64,000 nt of DNA. Origin: CAZSXU01 sp964610505 (GTDB taxonomy: Bacteria; Arandabacterota; Arandabacteria; JAGLYR01). The stretch is from positions 32,824-96,823 of the forward strand of contig CAZSXU010000016.1 in NCBI GenBank assembly GCA_964610505.1, given 5' to 3'. The position numbers and the translations under genes were made by a program. The notes below the pieces were generated by a model. That model was not told the DNA's origin, searched no databases, and worked only from the letters and a program-made list of their open reading frames with translations. This document shows, piece after piece, positions 34,213-41,872 of this stretch (the stretch's first letter is position 1; every line of letters begins with the position of its first letter).

Positions 34213-35619
34213 TTACGATTTCGTGTCCTCGGGTGTTTCCGCCTCCGCAGGCTTGGTCGCACGGTTCTTGGCCATCGCGGGCAGATCCTCCAGGAGTTTC
34301 TTGATGTCCACGCCGGTCAGGGATTCCAACACCGCAGGCATCTGAGCCAGGACGTTAGCGACTTCGCCCGTGATCTTCGAGGCGCCGCCGCCGCCGCCGT
34401 TGCCGATGAGCGTAATCCGGTCCACCTTGGAGAGGGGCTCGGAGACGGCCCGGGCCAGCTGGGGCAGCACGTCGATGAACATCTGATACACGGCGGCTTC
34501 GTTGTACTCGCGCCAGGCCTCGGCCTTTTGCTTCATTCCCGCGGACTGCGCGGCGCCCTTGGCCTTCATGAGCTCCACCTCGGCCGCGCCTTCGACTTTC
34601 ATGGCCTCCGCGTGAGCTTCGGCTTCGGCCCGAATCTGGTACTTCTGCGCGTCGGCCGCCTTCATGACCGTGGCCTCGAGCTCGTGTTGTTTTCGTTCGA
34701 TCTCCTTCTTCTCGATCTCGATGGCCTTGCTCTTCTCGATCAAGCGGATTTCGTATTCCCGGGTTTTCAGATCCTGGCTCTGACGCAGTTTCTCCAGGTC
34801 GTAGGCCAGGTCGGCCGCCGCTTTCTTCTGATTGATGTTGGCCTGGTATTCCGCTCGTCTGGACTCAAAGTCCCGATGCGCCTCGGCCACTTCCGTATCC
34901 GCCTGGAGTTTTGCGACTTCCGCCTCCTTGCGGGCGCCGGCGGATTTGATAACGGCGTCCCGGTCGGTCTCCGCCTGAGCGACGGCCGCGTCCCGCTTGA
35001 CCTCGGCGATCCGCGGGCGCCCCAGCGCTTCGAGGTATCCTTGAGTGTCGGTCAGGTCCTTGAGGGCGAAGGACACAAGTTGGAGACCCATCCTCTCGAA
35101 TTCGTCGGCCACCGTTTCGCCGACTTTGTCGGAGAAGAGCTGGCGCTGCTGGTACATCTCCTCAACGGTCATCGAGCCGATGACCGAGCGCATGTGGCCT
35201 TCGAGGATCTGGCGGGAGACGTCCTGCATGACGCCGGACCCCTTGCCCAGGAACTGCTCCGCGGCGAGCCGGATGGAGCCCTCGTCGCCCTTGACCTTCA
35301 CCTGAGCAAGGCCTTCGGTGATCACGGGTACACCCGTGGACGTCAGAACCTCGGGCGTTTTGAAATCGAGGGTGAAAATCTCGAGGGACAGCGTTTGGGC
35401 GCTCTCAATGAAAGGCATGACGAACGTACCGCCACCGATTTGCATCCGGTATCCGATTTTCCGCTTGGTCCCGTCGGGGTCCACCACGGTGTGTTTCCGG
35501 CCTCCCGAGACAATGAGCACCTCGCTGGGTCCCACGTTCCGATACTGTTTCCACATGGCCAGGGCGAACACGACCACCGCTGCAGCCGCCACGATCACCC
35601 AGATCAACCAAGCCGCCAT
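34213..35619 (-). CDS. Flotillin-family (SPFH) membrane scaffold protein
   Basis: The 468-residue protein starts at ATG 35619, seven nt after AAGGAGG. A hydrophobic N-terminal helix (WLIWVIVAAAAVVVFALAM) is followed by the SPFH/band-7 domain (about 30-200, with VTEG-type strand VPVITEGLAQVKVKG and ERMGLQLVSFALKDL). About 200-380 is a long charged coiled coil with the flotillin Glu-Ala repeats (AEAEAHAEAMKVEGAAE). The C-terminus has a Gly-rich GNGGGGGASK segment. Flotillins form oligomeric membrane microdomains at the inner membrane. It is the first gene of a two-gene unit with the aminotransferase-PEPCK-like fusion, which suggests the fusion may be membrane-scaffolded. A NfeD-type partner, common for bacterial flotillins, is absent. 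Confidence 0.94.
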   Translation of the reverse strand: MAAWLIWVIVAAAAVVVFALAMWKQYRNVGPSEVLIVSGGRKHTVVDPDGTKRKIGYRMQIGGGTFVMPFIESAQTLSLEIFTLDFKTPEVLTSTGVPVITEGLAQVKVKGDEGSIRLAAEQFLGKGSGVMQDVSRQILEGHMRSVIGSMTVEEMYQQRQLFSDKVGETVADEFERMGLQLVSFALKDLTDTQGYLEALGRPRIAEVKRDAAVAQAETDRDAVIKSAGARKEAEVAKLQADTEVAEAHRDFESRRAEYQANINQKKAAADLAYDLEKLRQSQDLKTREYEIRLIEKSKAIEIEKKEIERKQHELEATVMKAADAQKYQIRAEAEAHAEAMKVEGAAEVELMKAKGAAQSAGMKQKAEAWREYNEAAVYQMFIDVLPQLARAVSEPLSKVDRITLIGNGGGGGASKITGEVANVLAQMPAVLESLTGVDIKKLLEDLPAMAKNRATKPAEAETPEDTKS

Positions 35620-35762
35620 TACCGAGCCTCCTTGGAGTGGGCGAGGACTTCTCCCGCCCGGAATGACTCAACCTCTGTTGAAAGATCCCTTGGGTTCAGA
35701 GTCGGAGCAAAAATGGATTTCCGCGAGCGCTCGCGGGCGCCATCGCAGGAAACCCGCACGCC

Positions 35763-35791
35763 ATTCTAGAGAGAGGCGGGGCGGAGTGCAA
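35763..35791 (-). promoter_or_regulatory. Predicted promoter of the flotillin operon
   Basis: On the minus strand TTGCAC (35791-35786), 17 nt, then TAGAAT (35768-35763). The leader would be about 135 nt. Confidence 0.42.
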
Positions 35792-35969
35792 CCGAAATCG
35801 GCGAGTTCTGAGATTTGTGACCGCCCTTCTGTAGGCCAATTCCGGGCAAGACAGGCAGGCCATGGGGCCAGGAAAGGCGACCGGGCGCACGGTGACTGGG
35901 CGACAACCACTTGCCTCTCACTCAGGACTCTGAACTGAGGAGCCGGAACCGCCCCTTTTCCGAATCCGG

Positions 35970-35998
35970 TTGCTTCCACCTACGCTCTCGATTAGAAT
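35970..35998 (+). promoter_or_regulatory. Predicted promoter of the PEP carboxykinase gene
   Basis: TTGCTT (35970-35975), 17 nt, then TAGAAT (35993-35998), about 60 nt before the start. It is divergent from the flotillin promoter 180 nt away. Confidence 0.48.
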
Positions 35999-36060
35999 CG
36001 GGCGGATCGAGGGTGGACGGCGGCACGGCACATTTGCCAAAGGAGCAAAGAGAAACCGTT

Positions 36061-37899
36061 ATGAGTACAGACGTCTATGATCTGGAAGCGTACCGCAGGT
36101 TCAACGAGAACCTGCAGCCCCTGCTCGACGGGCCGAACATCGAACACGCCAAACTCAAGGACCTGCGGGAGCGCGCGCTCCAGACGGCTACCCGGACGAA
36201 GTTCGGATCGTACGGCTGGCGCTCTGCGGTTTCGAGTCGTGTGGCGCCGAGGACCGTCTATCTGGGAAGTGAATCGGTGCGGCTACCCAGACTCACGGAC
36301 CTCCAGAGGAGCATCATCGAGAAGGCCCCCGACGAGCTGCACAACGTTCTGCACATGATGCGGACGCTCCCGTTCGTCCACCTTCGCCGGCAGATGGGCG
36401 ACAACCCGGAATATAATCCCGTCTGCAACCTCTACATCTCCCTTGCCGACCTCAAGAACATTCGTCTCGCCTACATGTGGGGCTTCACGATGCGAAAGCC
36501 CGACAAGAAACCGGGCCCGGAATTCACGCTGATCCACATTCCCGACGAACATCACATTCGCCAGCAAGTCCTGACCCTTCCCGAGTACAACCTGAACATC
36601 GTATTGGGTTCGGATTACATGGGCGAGGACAAGAAGGGTTTCCTCCGGCAGGCCATGTACTCGGCGGATCAGAAGGGAATGCTCGGTCTCCATGCCGGCA
36701 CCAAGATCGTCACGGCGCGCGACGCGCGTGATGGGAAGCTCAAGCGCTATGGGGTCTTCATCTTCGGGCTCTCGGCCACCGGCAAGTCCACGTGGTCCTG
36801 CCACCAGCTGGGACTCGATTTCAAGGACGGCGAGAAGACCGAGGTGGCGCAGGACGACATCGTGTTCCTCAAGCGAGACGGCTCGGCCTTCGGGAGCGAG
36901 ACGGGATTCTTCGTCAAGACCGACGTCGATCCCAAACTCCAGGAGGCCATGTACGAAGCGCTGGTCCACAAGTCGGCGCTGATGGAAAACGTGATGATCG
37001 ACGCCGACGGCAACCCGGACTTCCTGGACGAGACGCTCTGCGCCAACGGCAGAGCCGTCATTCAGAAAGACGAGCTCAAGGTCCACCGGGGCCGCCGAAT
37101 GATGGGGATCAGTTCCAAGACGCTGGACCTGCCGTCCTTGGAGGAGCTGGACGGGCTGATGTTCGCTTTCATCACCCGGCGAAACACGATCATGCCGTTC
37201 GCCCAGCAGCTGACTCCCGAACAAGCGGTCCTCGCGTACCTCTGGGGGGAGTCGTCCCACAGCTACGCGTCCCAACCGGCAAAGGCGGGCGAGTCGGTGC
37301 GGATCGTCGGCACCGACCCGTTCATCGTCGGATCCCGGGCGAAGAAGACCAACCAGTTTCACGACATCGTGATGGATCTGGTCGAACGCTATCCCGGGAA
37401 GGTTCACTTTCTGCAGTACAACACGGGCGGAATGGGCGAGATCATCGAGAACTATATCGAGGACGGCCAGAAGAAGAAGCGCCAGATCCGCAAGGTCAAC
37501 CGGGTGCCCATCGATCTCATGGCCGCCGTTCAGCGCGGCGATGTTCGCGGCACGAACCGCTACGAGCGGGGGCGGTTGGGAACGAAGGAGATCGTGGGCG
37601 TCGAGGGTTTCGATCTCAGATCGTACGATGCCGGCGGATTCTACTCCGAGGATCAGATTCAGGAGTACCTTCGGGATATTGTCGCCGGTCGCCGGATATT
37701 CACGGAAGAGGTTGCCGCGGAGGGGCTGAAACAGGAGATCCTCGACGCGGCAGAGCGCTCGTTCCAGATTGTCAAGGACGACCGCAAGCTCGCGGAGGCC
37801 GGACAGCACCAGCGGGAAGAATCCGAGGAATGGGTCGAGCCCGTCCACTGGGAACCCAAGGCCAGACTGCCGAGGGGACGCGGCTGGCGATCGAGGTAA
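36061..37899 (+). CDS. pckA: Phosphoenolpyruvate carboxykinase, ATP-type-like
   Basis: The 612-residue protein starts at ATG 36061. PEPCK landmarks are in order: YMGEDKKG at 186-193 (metal-site Lys), LHAG with His211, P-loop GLSATGKST at 236-244, DDI at 265-267, FFVKT, MENV at 309-311, LTPEQAVLAYLWGE, and LQYNTGGMGE. It should convert oxaloacetate plus ATP to PEP, CO2 and ADP, the entry to gluconeogenesis. It is longer than the usual 520-550 residues, with an extended N-terminus and C-terminus, and the classical RSPKDK motif of the E. coli enzyme is not evident, so it is a divergent member. It lies back to back with the flotillin and aminotransferase-PEPCK-like fusion operon. Confidence 0.9.
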   Translation: MSTDVYDLEAYRRFNENLQPLLDGPNIEHAKLKDLRERALQTATRTKFGSYGWRSAVSSRVAPRTVYLGSESVRLPRLTDLQRSIIEKAPDELHNVLHMMRTLPFVHLRRQMGDNPEYNPVCNLYISLADLKNIRLAYMWGFTMRKPDKKPGPEFTLIHIPDEHHIRQQVLTLPEYNLNIVLGSDYMGEDKKGFLRQAMYSADQKGMLGLHAGTKIVTARDARDGKLKRYGVFIFGLSATGKSTWSCHQLGLDFKDGEKTEVAQDDIVFLKRDGSAFGSETGFFVKTDVDPKLQEAMYEALVHKSALMENVMIDADGNPDFLDETLCANGRAVIQKDELKVHRGRRMMGISSKTLDLPSLEELDGLMFAFITRRNTIMPFAQQLTPEQAVLAYLWGESSHSYASQPAKAGESVRIVGTDPFIVGSRAKKTNQFHDIVMDLVERYPGKVHFLQYNTGGMGEIIENYIEDGQKKKRQIRKVNRVPIDLMAAVQRGDVRGTNRYERGRLGTKEIVGVEGFDLRSYDAGGFYSEDQIQEYLRDIVAGRRIFTEEVAAEGLKQEILDAAERSFQIVKDDRKLAEAGQHQREESEEWVEPVHWEPKARLPRGRGWRSR

Positions 37900-37918
37900 C
37901 AGTAAGGGAGCAGATTGA

Positions 37919-37951
37919 AGAGACCGGCATTCTCAGGAATGACCGTCTCTG
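37919..37951 (+). terminator. Imperfect hairpin after pckA
   Basis: AGAGACCGGCATTC and GAATGACCGTCTCT are near-complementary around TCAG. It begins 20 nt after the pckA stop. No U-tract. Confidence 0.45.
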
Positions 37952-37993
37952 ATCGACTGCGGTCTGTAGCTCGAGTTGCTCGAGGGATTCACC

Positions 37994-38734
37994 GTGAGGG
38001 AGGACATTGAGCAGACCGTCCGCGAGTACGCCGGCGAGGAAGAGTTTCTCCTCGGGTTCTCGGATCTCTACGGGATCGTCGAGAAGGGATTCTCCGGGCT
38101 GATCTACGGCATCACGGTCGGGCTCAAACTGGACGACCGGATTGTAGACGCGGTGATCGATGGACCCACGGAAGAGTACGTGGCGCACTACGGCGAGATC
38201 AACCGGCGGTTGGATGAGATCACGTCCGAGATTGCAGACCTTCTGAGATCCGCAGGCGCCAGGGCCCAGGCCGTTCCGGCCACCCTTTACGAGGATCCCC
38301 CGAATCCCGAGGACCCCTACTACACGAATCTATCGGCTTCGTTTCCTCACAAGACGGCGGCCACCCGGGCGGGCCTGGGATGGATCGGGAAAACGGCGCT
38401 CTTTGTTTCCGACCGCTTCGGCCCAAGGGTGCGGCTCGCCACCGTACTCACGGACCAGCCCCTGGAAACCGGCACCCCCTGTGAGATGAGCCTCTGCGGC
38501 GACTGTATGTGCTGCGTGGAGGAATGCCCGGCGGAGGCTGCCGATGGAATGGAGTGGTTTCCGGGGCTCGAGCGGGAAGCTTTCTTCGACGCCTTCCGCT
38601 GCCGGAAGAAATGTATCGAGCTGACCCGAGAGACCATGGGAAAGTCGGACCTGGCCGTGTGCGGAATCTGCATGGCGGTGTGCCCTGTCGGCGTCGAGTA
38701 CAGAACGCCGGCATCCGAAGACGAGTGGGTCTAA
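37994..38734 (+). CDS. QueG-like double 4Fe-4S cluster protein
   Basis: The 246-residue protein starts at GTG 37994, seven nt after GAGGG; the TTG-started longer frame adds only six residues. Two ferredoxin-type clusters are visible in the C-terminal half: CGDCMCCVEECP and, after CRKKC, CGICMAVCP. The upstream KTAATRAGLGWIGKTALFVS and GPRVRLATVLTD are the typical lead-in of the epoxyqueuosine-reductase QueG superfamily. It lacks the full N-terminal cobalamin-binding region and HEAT repeat of true QueG (usually 350-380 residues), so it belongs to the short related group whose reaction is unknown. I infer electron transfer or a reductase role in the cytosol. No queuosine gene lies nearby. Confidence 0.88.
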   Translation: MREDIEQTVREYAGEEEFLLGFSDLYGIVEKGFSGLIYGITVGLKLDDRIVDAVIDGPTEEYVAHYGEINRRLDEITSEIADLLRSAGARAQAVPATLYEDPPNPEDPYYTNLSASFPHKTAATRAGLGWIGKTALFVSDRFGPRVRLATVLTDQPLETGTPCEMSLCGDCMCCVEECPAEAADGMEWFPGLEREAFFDAFRCRKKCIELTRETMGKSDLAVCGICMAVCPVGVEYRTPASEDEWV

Positions 38735-38928
38735 CGCTGCCGGAGACGGCTATGCCGCTCCGACAGCAAGACAATAGAAGAATAGACAATCGACAGTAGA
38801 TCTCGGACAGGGGCATTGGAGGGAACAACACCGATTGTCCTTCGGGCGCGGCGTCTATGACATCCGTAGTTCGCGGATTCTGTCGCCATGTCGTCCCGTC
38901 GCCTTGTCGCTTCGTAGCGGAGGGTCGG

Positions 38929-39678
38929 ATGGATCCGGAAACCGTCGGCAGAGATTTCCAGGAAGGGACGAAATACAAGCATTCGCGGACGCAGAGTGAC
39001 ATGGTTCGCGGTGTGGCGATGCCGAATCCCCGGAAACCTGTGCCTCGAGGAACCGAAGTCCTGGCGCTGCCGGATGTCGATCGCGGCGGGGAAGAGCCGG
39101 TTTCGTTTCTTCGCCTTCTGGAGTCGCGCCGCTCGCGACGCACGTTCTCGACGGATCCCATTCGCCCCGAGGATCTTTCGCTTCTCCTCTGGGCGACCCA
39201 GGGGATTCTGAGCACAGTCGACGGGCACTCCCTTCGAACATCGCCCTCGGCCGGCGCGCGCCATCCGTTGGAGACTTACCTCGGTGTCAATCACGCGCAG
39301 GACCTGGAGCCCGGGCTCTATCGGTATCTTCCGTTCGAGCATGCGCTGGCTCGACTGACCGAAGACTCGGGTTTCGGCGGGAAACTGGCCGCCGCCTGCC
39401 TGGGTCAGAGCTTCCTGGAGGGGTGTGGAGTCGTGTTCGGGTGGACGACCGTGTTCGAGAGAAGCCGGTGGAAGTACCAGCAACGAGGGTACCGCTATAT
39501 CTATCTGGATGCGGGGCATGTCTGTCAGAACCTCTATCTCGCGTCGGAATTCCTTGGATTGGGATGCTGTGCTGTGGGAGCCTTCGACGACGATGCGGTC
39601 AACGATCTTCTGGGAATCGACGGTGTCGAGGAGTTCGTACTGTACCTTGCTGCAGTGGGAAAAAGGGCGATAAGGTGA
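38929..39678 (+). CDS. SagB-type nitroreductase-fold dehydrogenase
   Basis: The 249-residue protein starts at ATG 38929 behind GGAGGG; an upstream open frame covers repeat-like sequence and is excluded. It has the SagB/ThcOx layout: LLESRRSRRTFSTDPI (FMN-phosphate arginines), LSLLLWATQGILS, TSPSAGARHPLETYL, GLYRYLPFEHAL and, at the C-terminus, DAGHVCQNLYLASEFLGLGCCAVGAFDDD. Family members are FMN-dependent oxidoreductases; in peptide clusters they oxidise azolines, but many stand alone with unknown substrates. No YcaO or precursor peptide is nearby, so a peptide role is not supported. Its stop overlaps the next start as GTGA. Confidence 0.92.
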   Translation: MDPETVGRDFQEGTKYKHSRTQSDMVRGVAMPNPRKPVPRGTEVLALPDVDRGGEEPVSFLRLLESRRSRRTFSTDPIRPEDLSLLLWATQGILSTVDGHSLRTSPSAGARHPLETYLGVNHAQDLEPGLYRYLPFEHALARLTEDSGFGGKLAAACLGQSFLEGCGVVFGWTTVFERSRWKYQQRGYRYIYLDAGHVCQNLYLASEFLGLGCCAVGAFDDDAVNDLLGIDGVEEFVLYLAAVGKRAIR

Positions 39679-40520
39679 CAAGGCCTAAGACCAGTCATCT
39701 CCGACAGGAACCCTCTCCCGCTGGGAGAGGGAACGTTTCCGGCACCTCAGGTGGCGGAAACCAGGGTGAGGGTCCTGCAGGACTGATCTGGACCGTCATC
39801 TTCCTCGCCAGTCTCTTCCTCCTCACCGGGTGCGGCGATGATTCTTCGCCGGTCGACGTCGGGGACCCACTCATCGACCGCCTTCTTCCCGTCTGTGCGG
39901 AAACGTTGGACGTACATTGCTGGTGCCTGTTCGAAGACTCTCTCGACGTCCGCATGGTCGGCATCGGGGGGGTGTCGTCGTGCTATCACCTGGAAAGCAT
40001 GGGCGTTTCTCTTGACGATCGCGCCTATACGCTTCAGCCCGTTGCACGGCATCTGCAGCGGGTCGGGGATGAATGCCGCACCATGACGGTGGAGTTTGAG
40101 ACGACCCTGGTGTTTCAGCTTCCGGACACGGGTGAGTGGTGGTTCAAGGCGCCGGCCTGCGAGGGGGACTCTCTCGTGGTGTCGACCCGCGTGCTCATGG
40201 AGGGCGTGATTCCCGCCTCGCTGGATTTCCTGGGAGTTCCGGGTTGGTGCCGGATGGAAGACGGGATCGACGTGCGACTGGTGGGCAACGCGGGTGCGTT
40301 TGAGCGCTTCGAGGTCGATCGGGTGGAAGTCGAGGAATCCGAACCGCGCTACACGCTCAGGCCGTTCGTTCGACTGCTCTACCCCGGGATTGCCGTTCGA
40401 AAGATGGACGCGGTGCCCTTCGATACGACGGTGGTCCTTCACCCGCCCGCCACCGGTCCCTGGTGGATCACCGTCGAGGCCGCCAACGGGACGTTCCGAG
40501 ATTCGACAAAGGTCAAGTAG
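39675..40520 (+). CDS. Lipoprotein of unknown function with two related beta domains
   Basis: I read 281 residues from GTG 39675, which overlaps the SagB stop. Residues 1-35 are encoded by a palindromic repeat element, after which comes a signal segment LIWTVIFLASLFLLTGC with a lipobox. The mature part has two similar halves: LDVHCWCLFEDSLDVRMVGIGG ... TTLVFQLPDTGEWWFKAP and GVPGWCRMEDGIDVRLVGNAG ... TTVVLHPPATGPWWITVE. Each looks like an Ig-like sandwich. Function is unknown. The odd N-terminus may mean the true start is a non-standard codon near 39780, or that the repeat has been captured by translation coupling. It probably forms a two-gene unit with the SagB-type enzyme. Confidence 0.72.
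   Translation: MTRPKTSHLRQEPSPAGRGNVSGTSGGGNQGEGPAGLIWTVIFLASLFLLTGCGDDSSPVDVGDPLIDRLLPVCAETLDVHCWCLFEDSLDVRMVGIGGVSSCYHLESMGVSLDDRAYTLQPVARHLQRVGDECRTMTVEFETTLVFQLPDTGEWWFKAPACEGDSLVVSTRVLMEGVIPASLDFLGVPGWCRMEDGIDVRLVGNAGAFERFEVDRVEVEESEPRYTLRPFVRLLYPGIAVRKMDAVPFDTTVVLHPPATGPWWITVEAANGTFRDSTKVK
39705..39775. repeat. Palindromic intergenic-type element inside a lipoprotein N-terminus
   Basis: CCCTCTCCC-gct-GGGAGAGGG (39711-39731) is a perfect 9-bp stem, followed by a near-perfect 12-bp stem GTTTCCGGCACC / GGTGGCGGAAAC (39735-39761) and GGGTGAGGGT. This series is the form of a repeat common between genes in many bacteria. Confidence 0.6.
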
Positions 40521-40545
40521 CGGACCTTGAGAATCCAGTTAGACA

Positions 40546-41196
40546 CTATTGACTCGGTCCGGGCTTGCTGTTTTCCGCGTGCGGGATCGTCACTCGCTCG
40601 GGGATCCCTTCCTTGTCTATGCTGCGCTCAACGACGAGAGGGTTCACTTCGAAGAAATCAGAAATCTCATTTGACAAGAATGCCCACACGTCGGAAGGGA
40701 TTTCCCCCATTTCTCTGAACATCTCGGTGTACTTGGCCACTGTGTCACGACAAACCCGTTCAAGCGCGTCACCCGGTACGAGCACAAGCCCGGCGAACCA
40801 GTTGGCGTGCGTTTCCATCCAACCGATATCGTCGGCGCGGATCGACATTCTCCATGCGATGTATTCCTCCAGACTTGCATAGGGCACTTGCTCGAGGAAG
40901 TTGTCGTGGAGGAAATAATGACCCAGTTCGTGAGCGAGAGTGAACCGGTATTTCTGAGGGAATTGGTCTGCTTGGTACTCGTCGACCCATATCTCGCTTC
41001 GGTCGCGAAGCAGAAAACCACTTAGCTGCCAGTCACGCCAGAGGTTGGGGAAAGGTACGATGTTCAGCCCCATCTTGACATCAGCAATTCGCTCAATATC
41101 GATCGGCAAATCCCCGTCGGGATTGAACTCGCCCAGGAACTTTCGGGCCCGGCACCTCACGTCCTCGTAGGTCAGGTAGGGAAGTCGAGTGGTCAA
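40546..41196 (-). CDS. ImmA/IrrE-type metallopeptidase
   Basis: The 216-residue protein has the zinc-protease motif HELGHYFLH at about 89-97, in the ImmA/IrrE setting (WVDEYQADQFPQKYRFTLAHELGHYF, then METHANWFAGLVLVP). It starts with TTG 41196, overlapping the stop of the XRE gene as TTGA and preceded by AAGGAGC. Family members cleave or inactivate a cognate XRE-type repressor, or act as toxin partners in COG2856 modules. The overlap with the XRE gene and the shared promoter support such a pair. Composition is less GC-rich than the neighbours, which hints at transfer. Target assumed to be the adjacent repressor, not shown. Confidence 0.93.
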   Translation of the reverse strand: MTTRLPYLTYEDVRCRARKFLGEFNPDGDLPIDIERIADVKMGLNIVPFPNLWRDWQLSGFLLRDRSEIWVDEYQADQFPQKYRFTLAHELGHYFLHDNFLEQVPYASLEEYIAWRMSIRADDIGWMETHANWFAGLVLVPGDALERVCRDTVAKYTEMFREMGEIPSDVWAFLSNEISDFFEVNPLVVERSIDKEGIPERVTIPHAENSKPGPSQ

Positions 41197-41573
41197 CGAA
41201 GCTCCTTGCGAATCGTCTCGATGAGACCTCGGAGGGCCTCCTCGTCGGTCTTGCTCCCGCGCACGAGACGGAACACGACTGGGAGCGCTCTCACTACTTC
41301 TTCGTCAGAGGCGATGTCAGCCGGCAGGCTGCCGGAGCAGGCCGCCGCGAGGTCGAAGAACATCAACCAGTCGTCGGTCCCTTCTGTGATACCCAAGGCG
41401 GCTGCGTACTTCCGCCTGATCTCGTCGGATTGCGGGGGCGGCAGCAGACCTCGCTCGAGTTTGCTGATGTTGCCTGCGTTGAGGCCGTGATTGCGGCAAA
41501 ACTCTCTCAACGTCAGTCCCGCTTCCATCCGCTTTGACTTGAAGAACTTCCCGAACTCAGGATTCGCTGTCAT
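41193..41573 (-). CDS. XRE-family helix-turn-helix repressor
   Basis: The 126-residue protein starts at ATG 41573 behind GGGGAGG. The DNA-binding HTH is near residues 15-55 (MEAGLTLREFCRNHGLNAGNISKLERGLLPP). The C-terminal half is helical and acidic (LMFFDLAAACSGSLPADIASDEEVV ... ALRGLIETIRKEL), probably for dimerisation. The start lies 18 nt from a perfect palindrome that overlaps its own -10 box, so autorepression is likely. It is translationally coupled to the ImmA-type peptidase. The two resemble either a toxin-antitoxin unit or a stress-derepressed switch like ImmR/ImmA. Confidence 0.92.
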   Translation of the reverse strand: MTANPEFGKFFKSKRMEAGLTLREFCRNHGLNAGNISKLERGLLPPPQSDEIRRKYAAALGITEGTDDWLMFFDLAAACSGSLPADIASDEEVVRALPVVFRLVRGSKTDEEALRGLIETIRKELR

Positions 41574-41590
41574 TGTCGTACCTCCCCATC

Positions 41591-41627
41591 TGTTGTACAG
41601 TATATACAACACATAGGTTTCTGTCAA
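41591..41627 (-). promoter_or_regulatory. Consensus promoter with palindromic operator for the XRE/ImmA pair
   Basis: On the minus strand TTGACA (41627-41622), 17 nt, then TATACT (41604-41599). The operator TGTTGTA-N7-TACAACA (41591-41611) is a perfect 7-bp inverted repeat that spans the -10. This is a textbook position for autorepression. Confidence 0.78.
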
Positions 41628-41872
41628 GGGAGTCCGCTTTGCCGCCGGGCCCATAGGCTTTGTAACTAATTGAACAAGAGCGCATTGTGCAGTTCCATCT
41701 AGATCGGATAGGTGCCGTTAGTCTTCCGGTGCTGTGACACCAGGACACGGATCTCACAGCAAGACCGCCCCTGTAGCCGGACACCGTGCACCTGGGATCG
41801 ACACAACTCTTGCGGGAGTCTGCCACCTGAATTCCCTTGACCCGCGCTGCAAGGGCGAAGAAAGTTCTAGAG

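Noticed and set aside
33856..35769. A 637-codon plus-strand open frame over flotillin
   Set aside because: It mirrors the flotillin coiled coil and shows no independent feature.
38929..40520. Azoline/RiPP cluster, suggested by a SagB-type enzyme
   Set aside because: No YcaO, E1-like or precursor-peptide gene is near. The neighbour is an unrelated lipoprotein.
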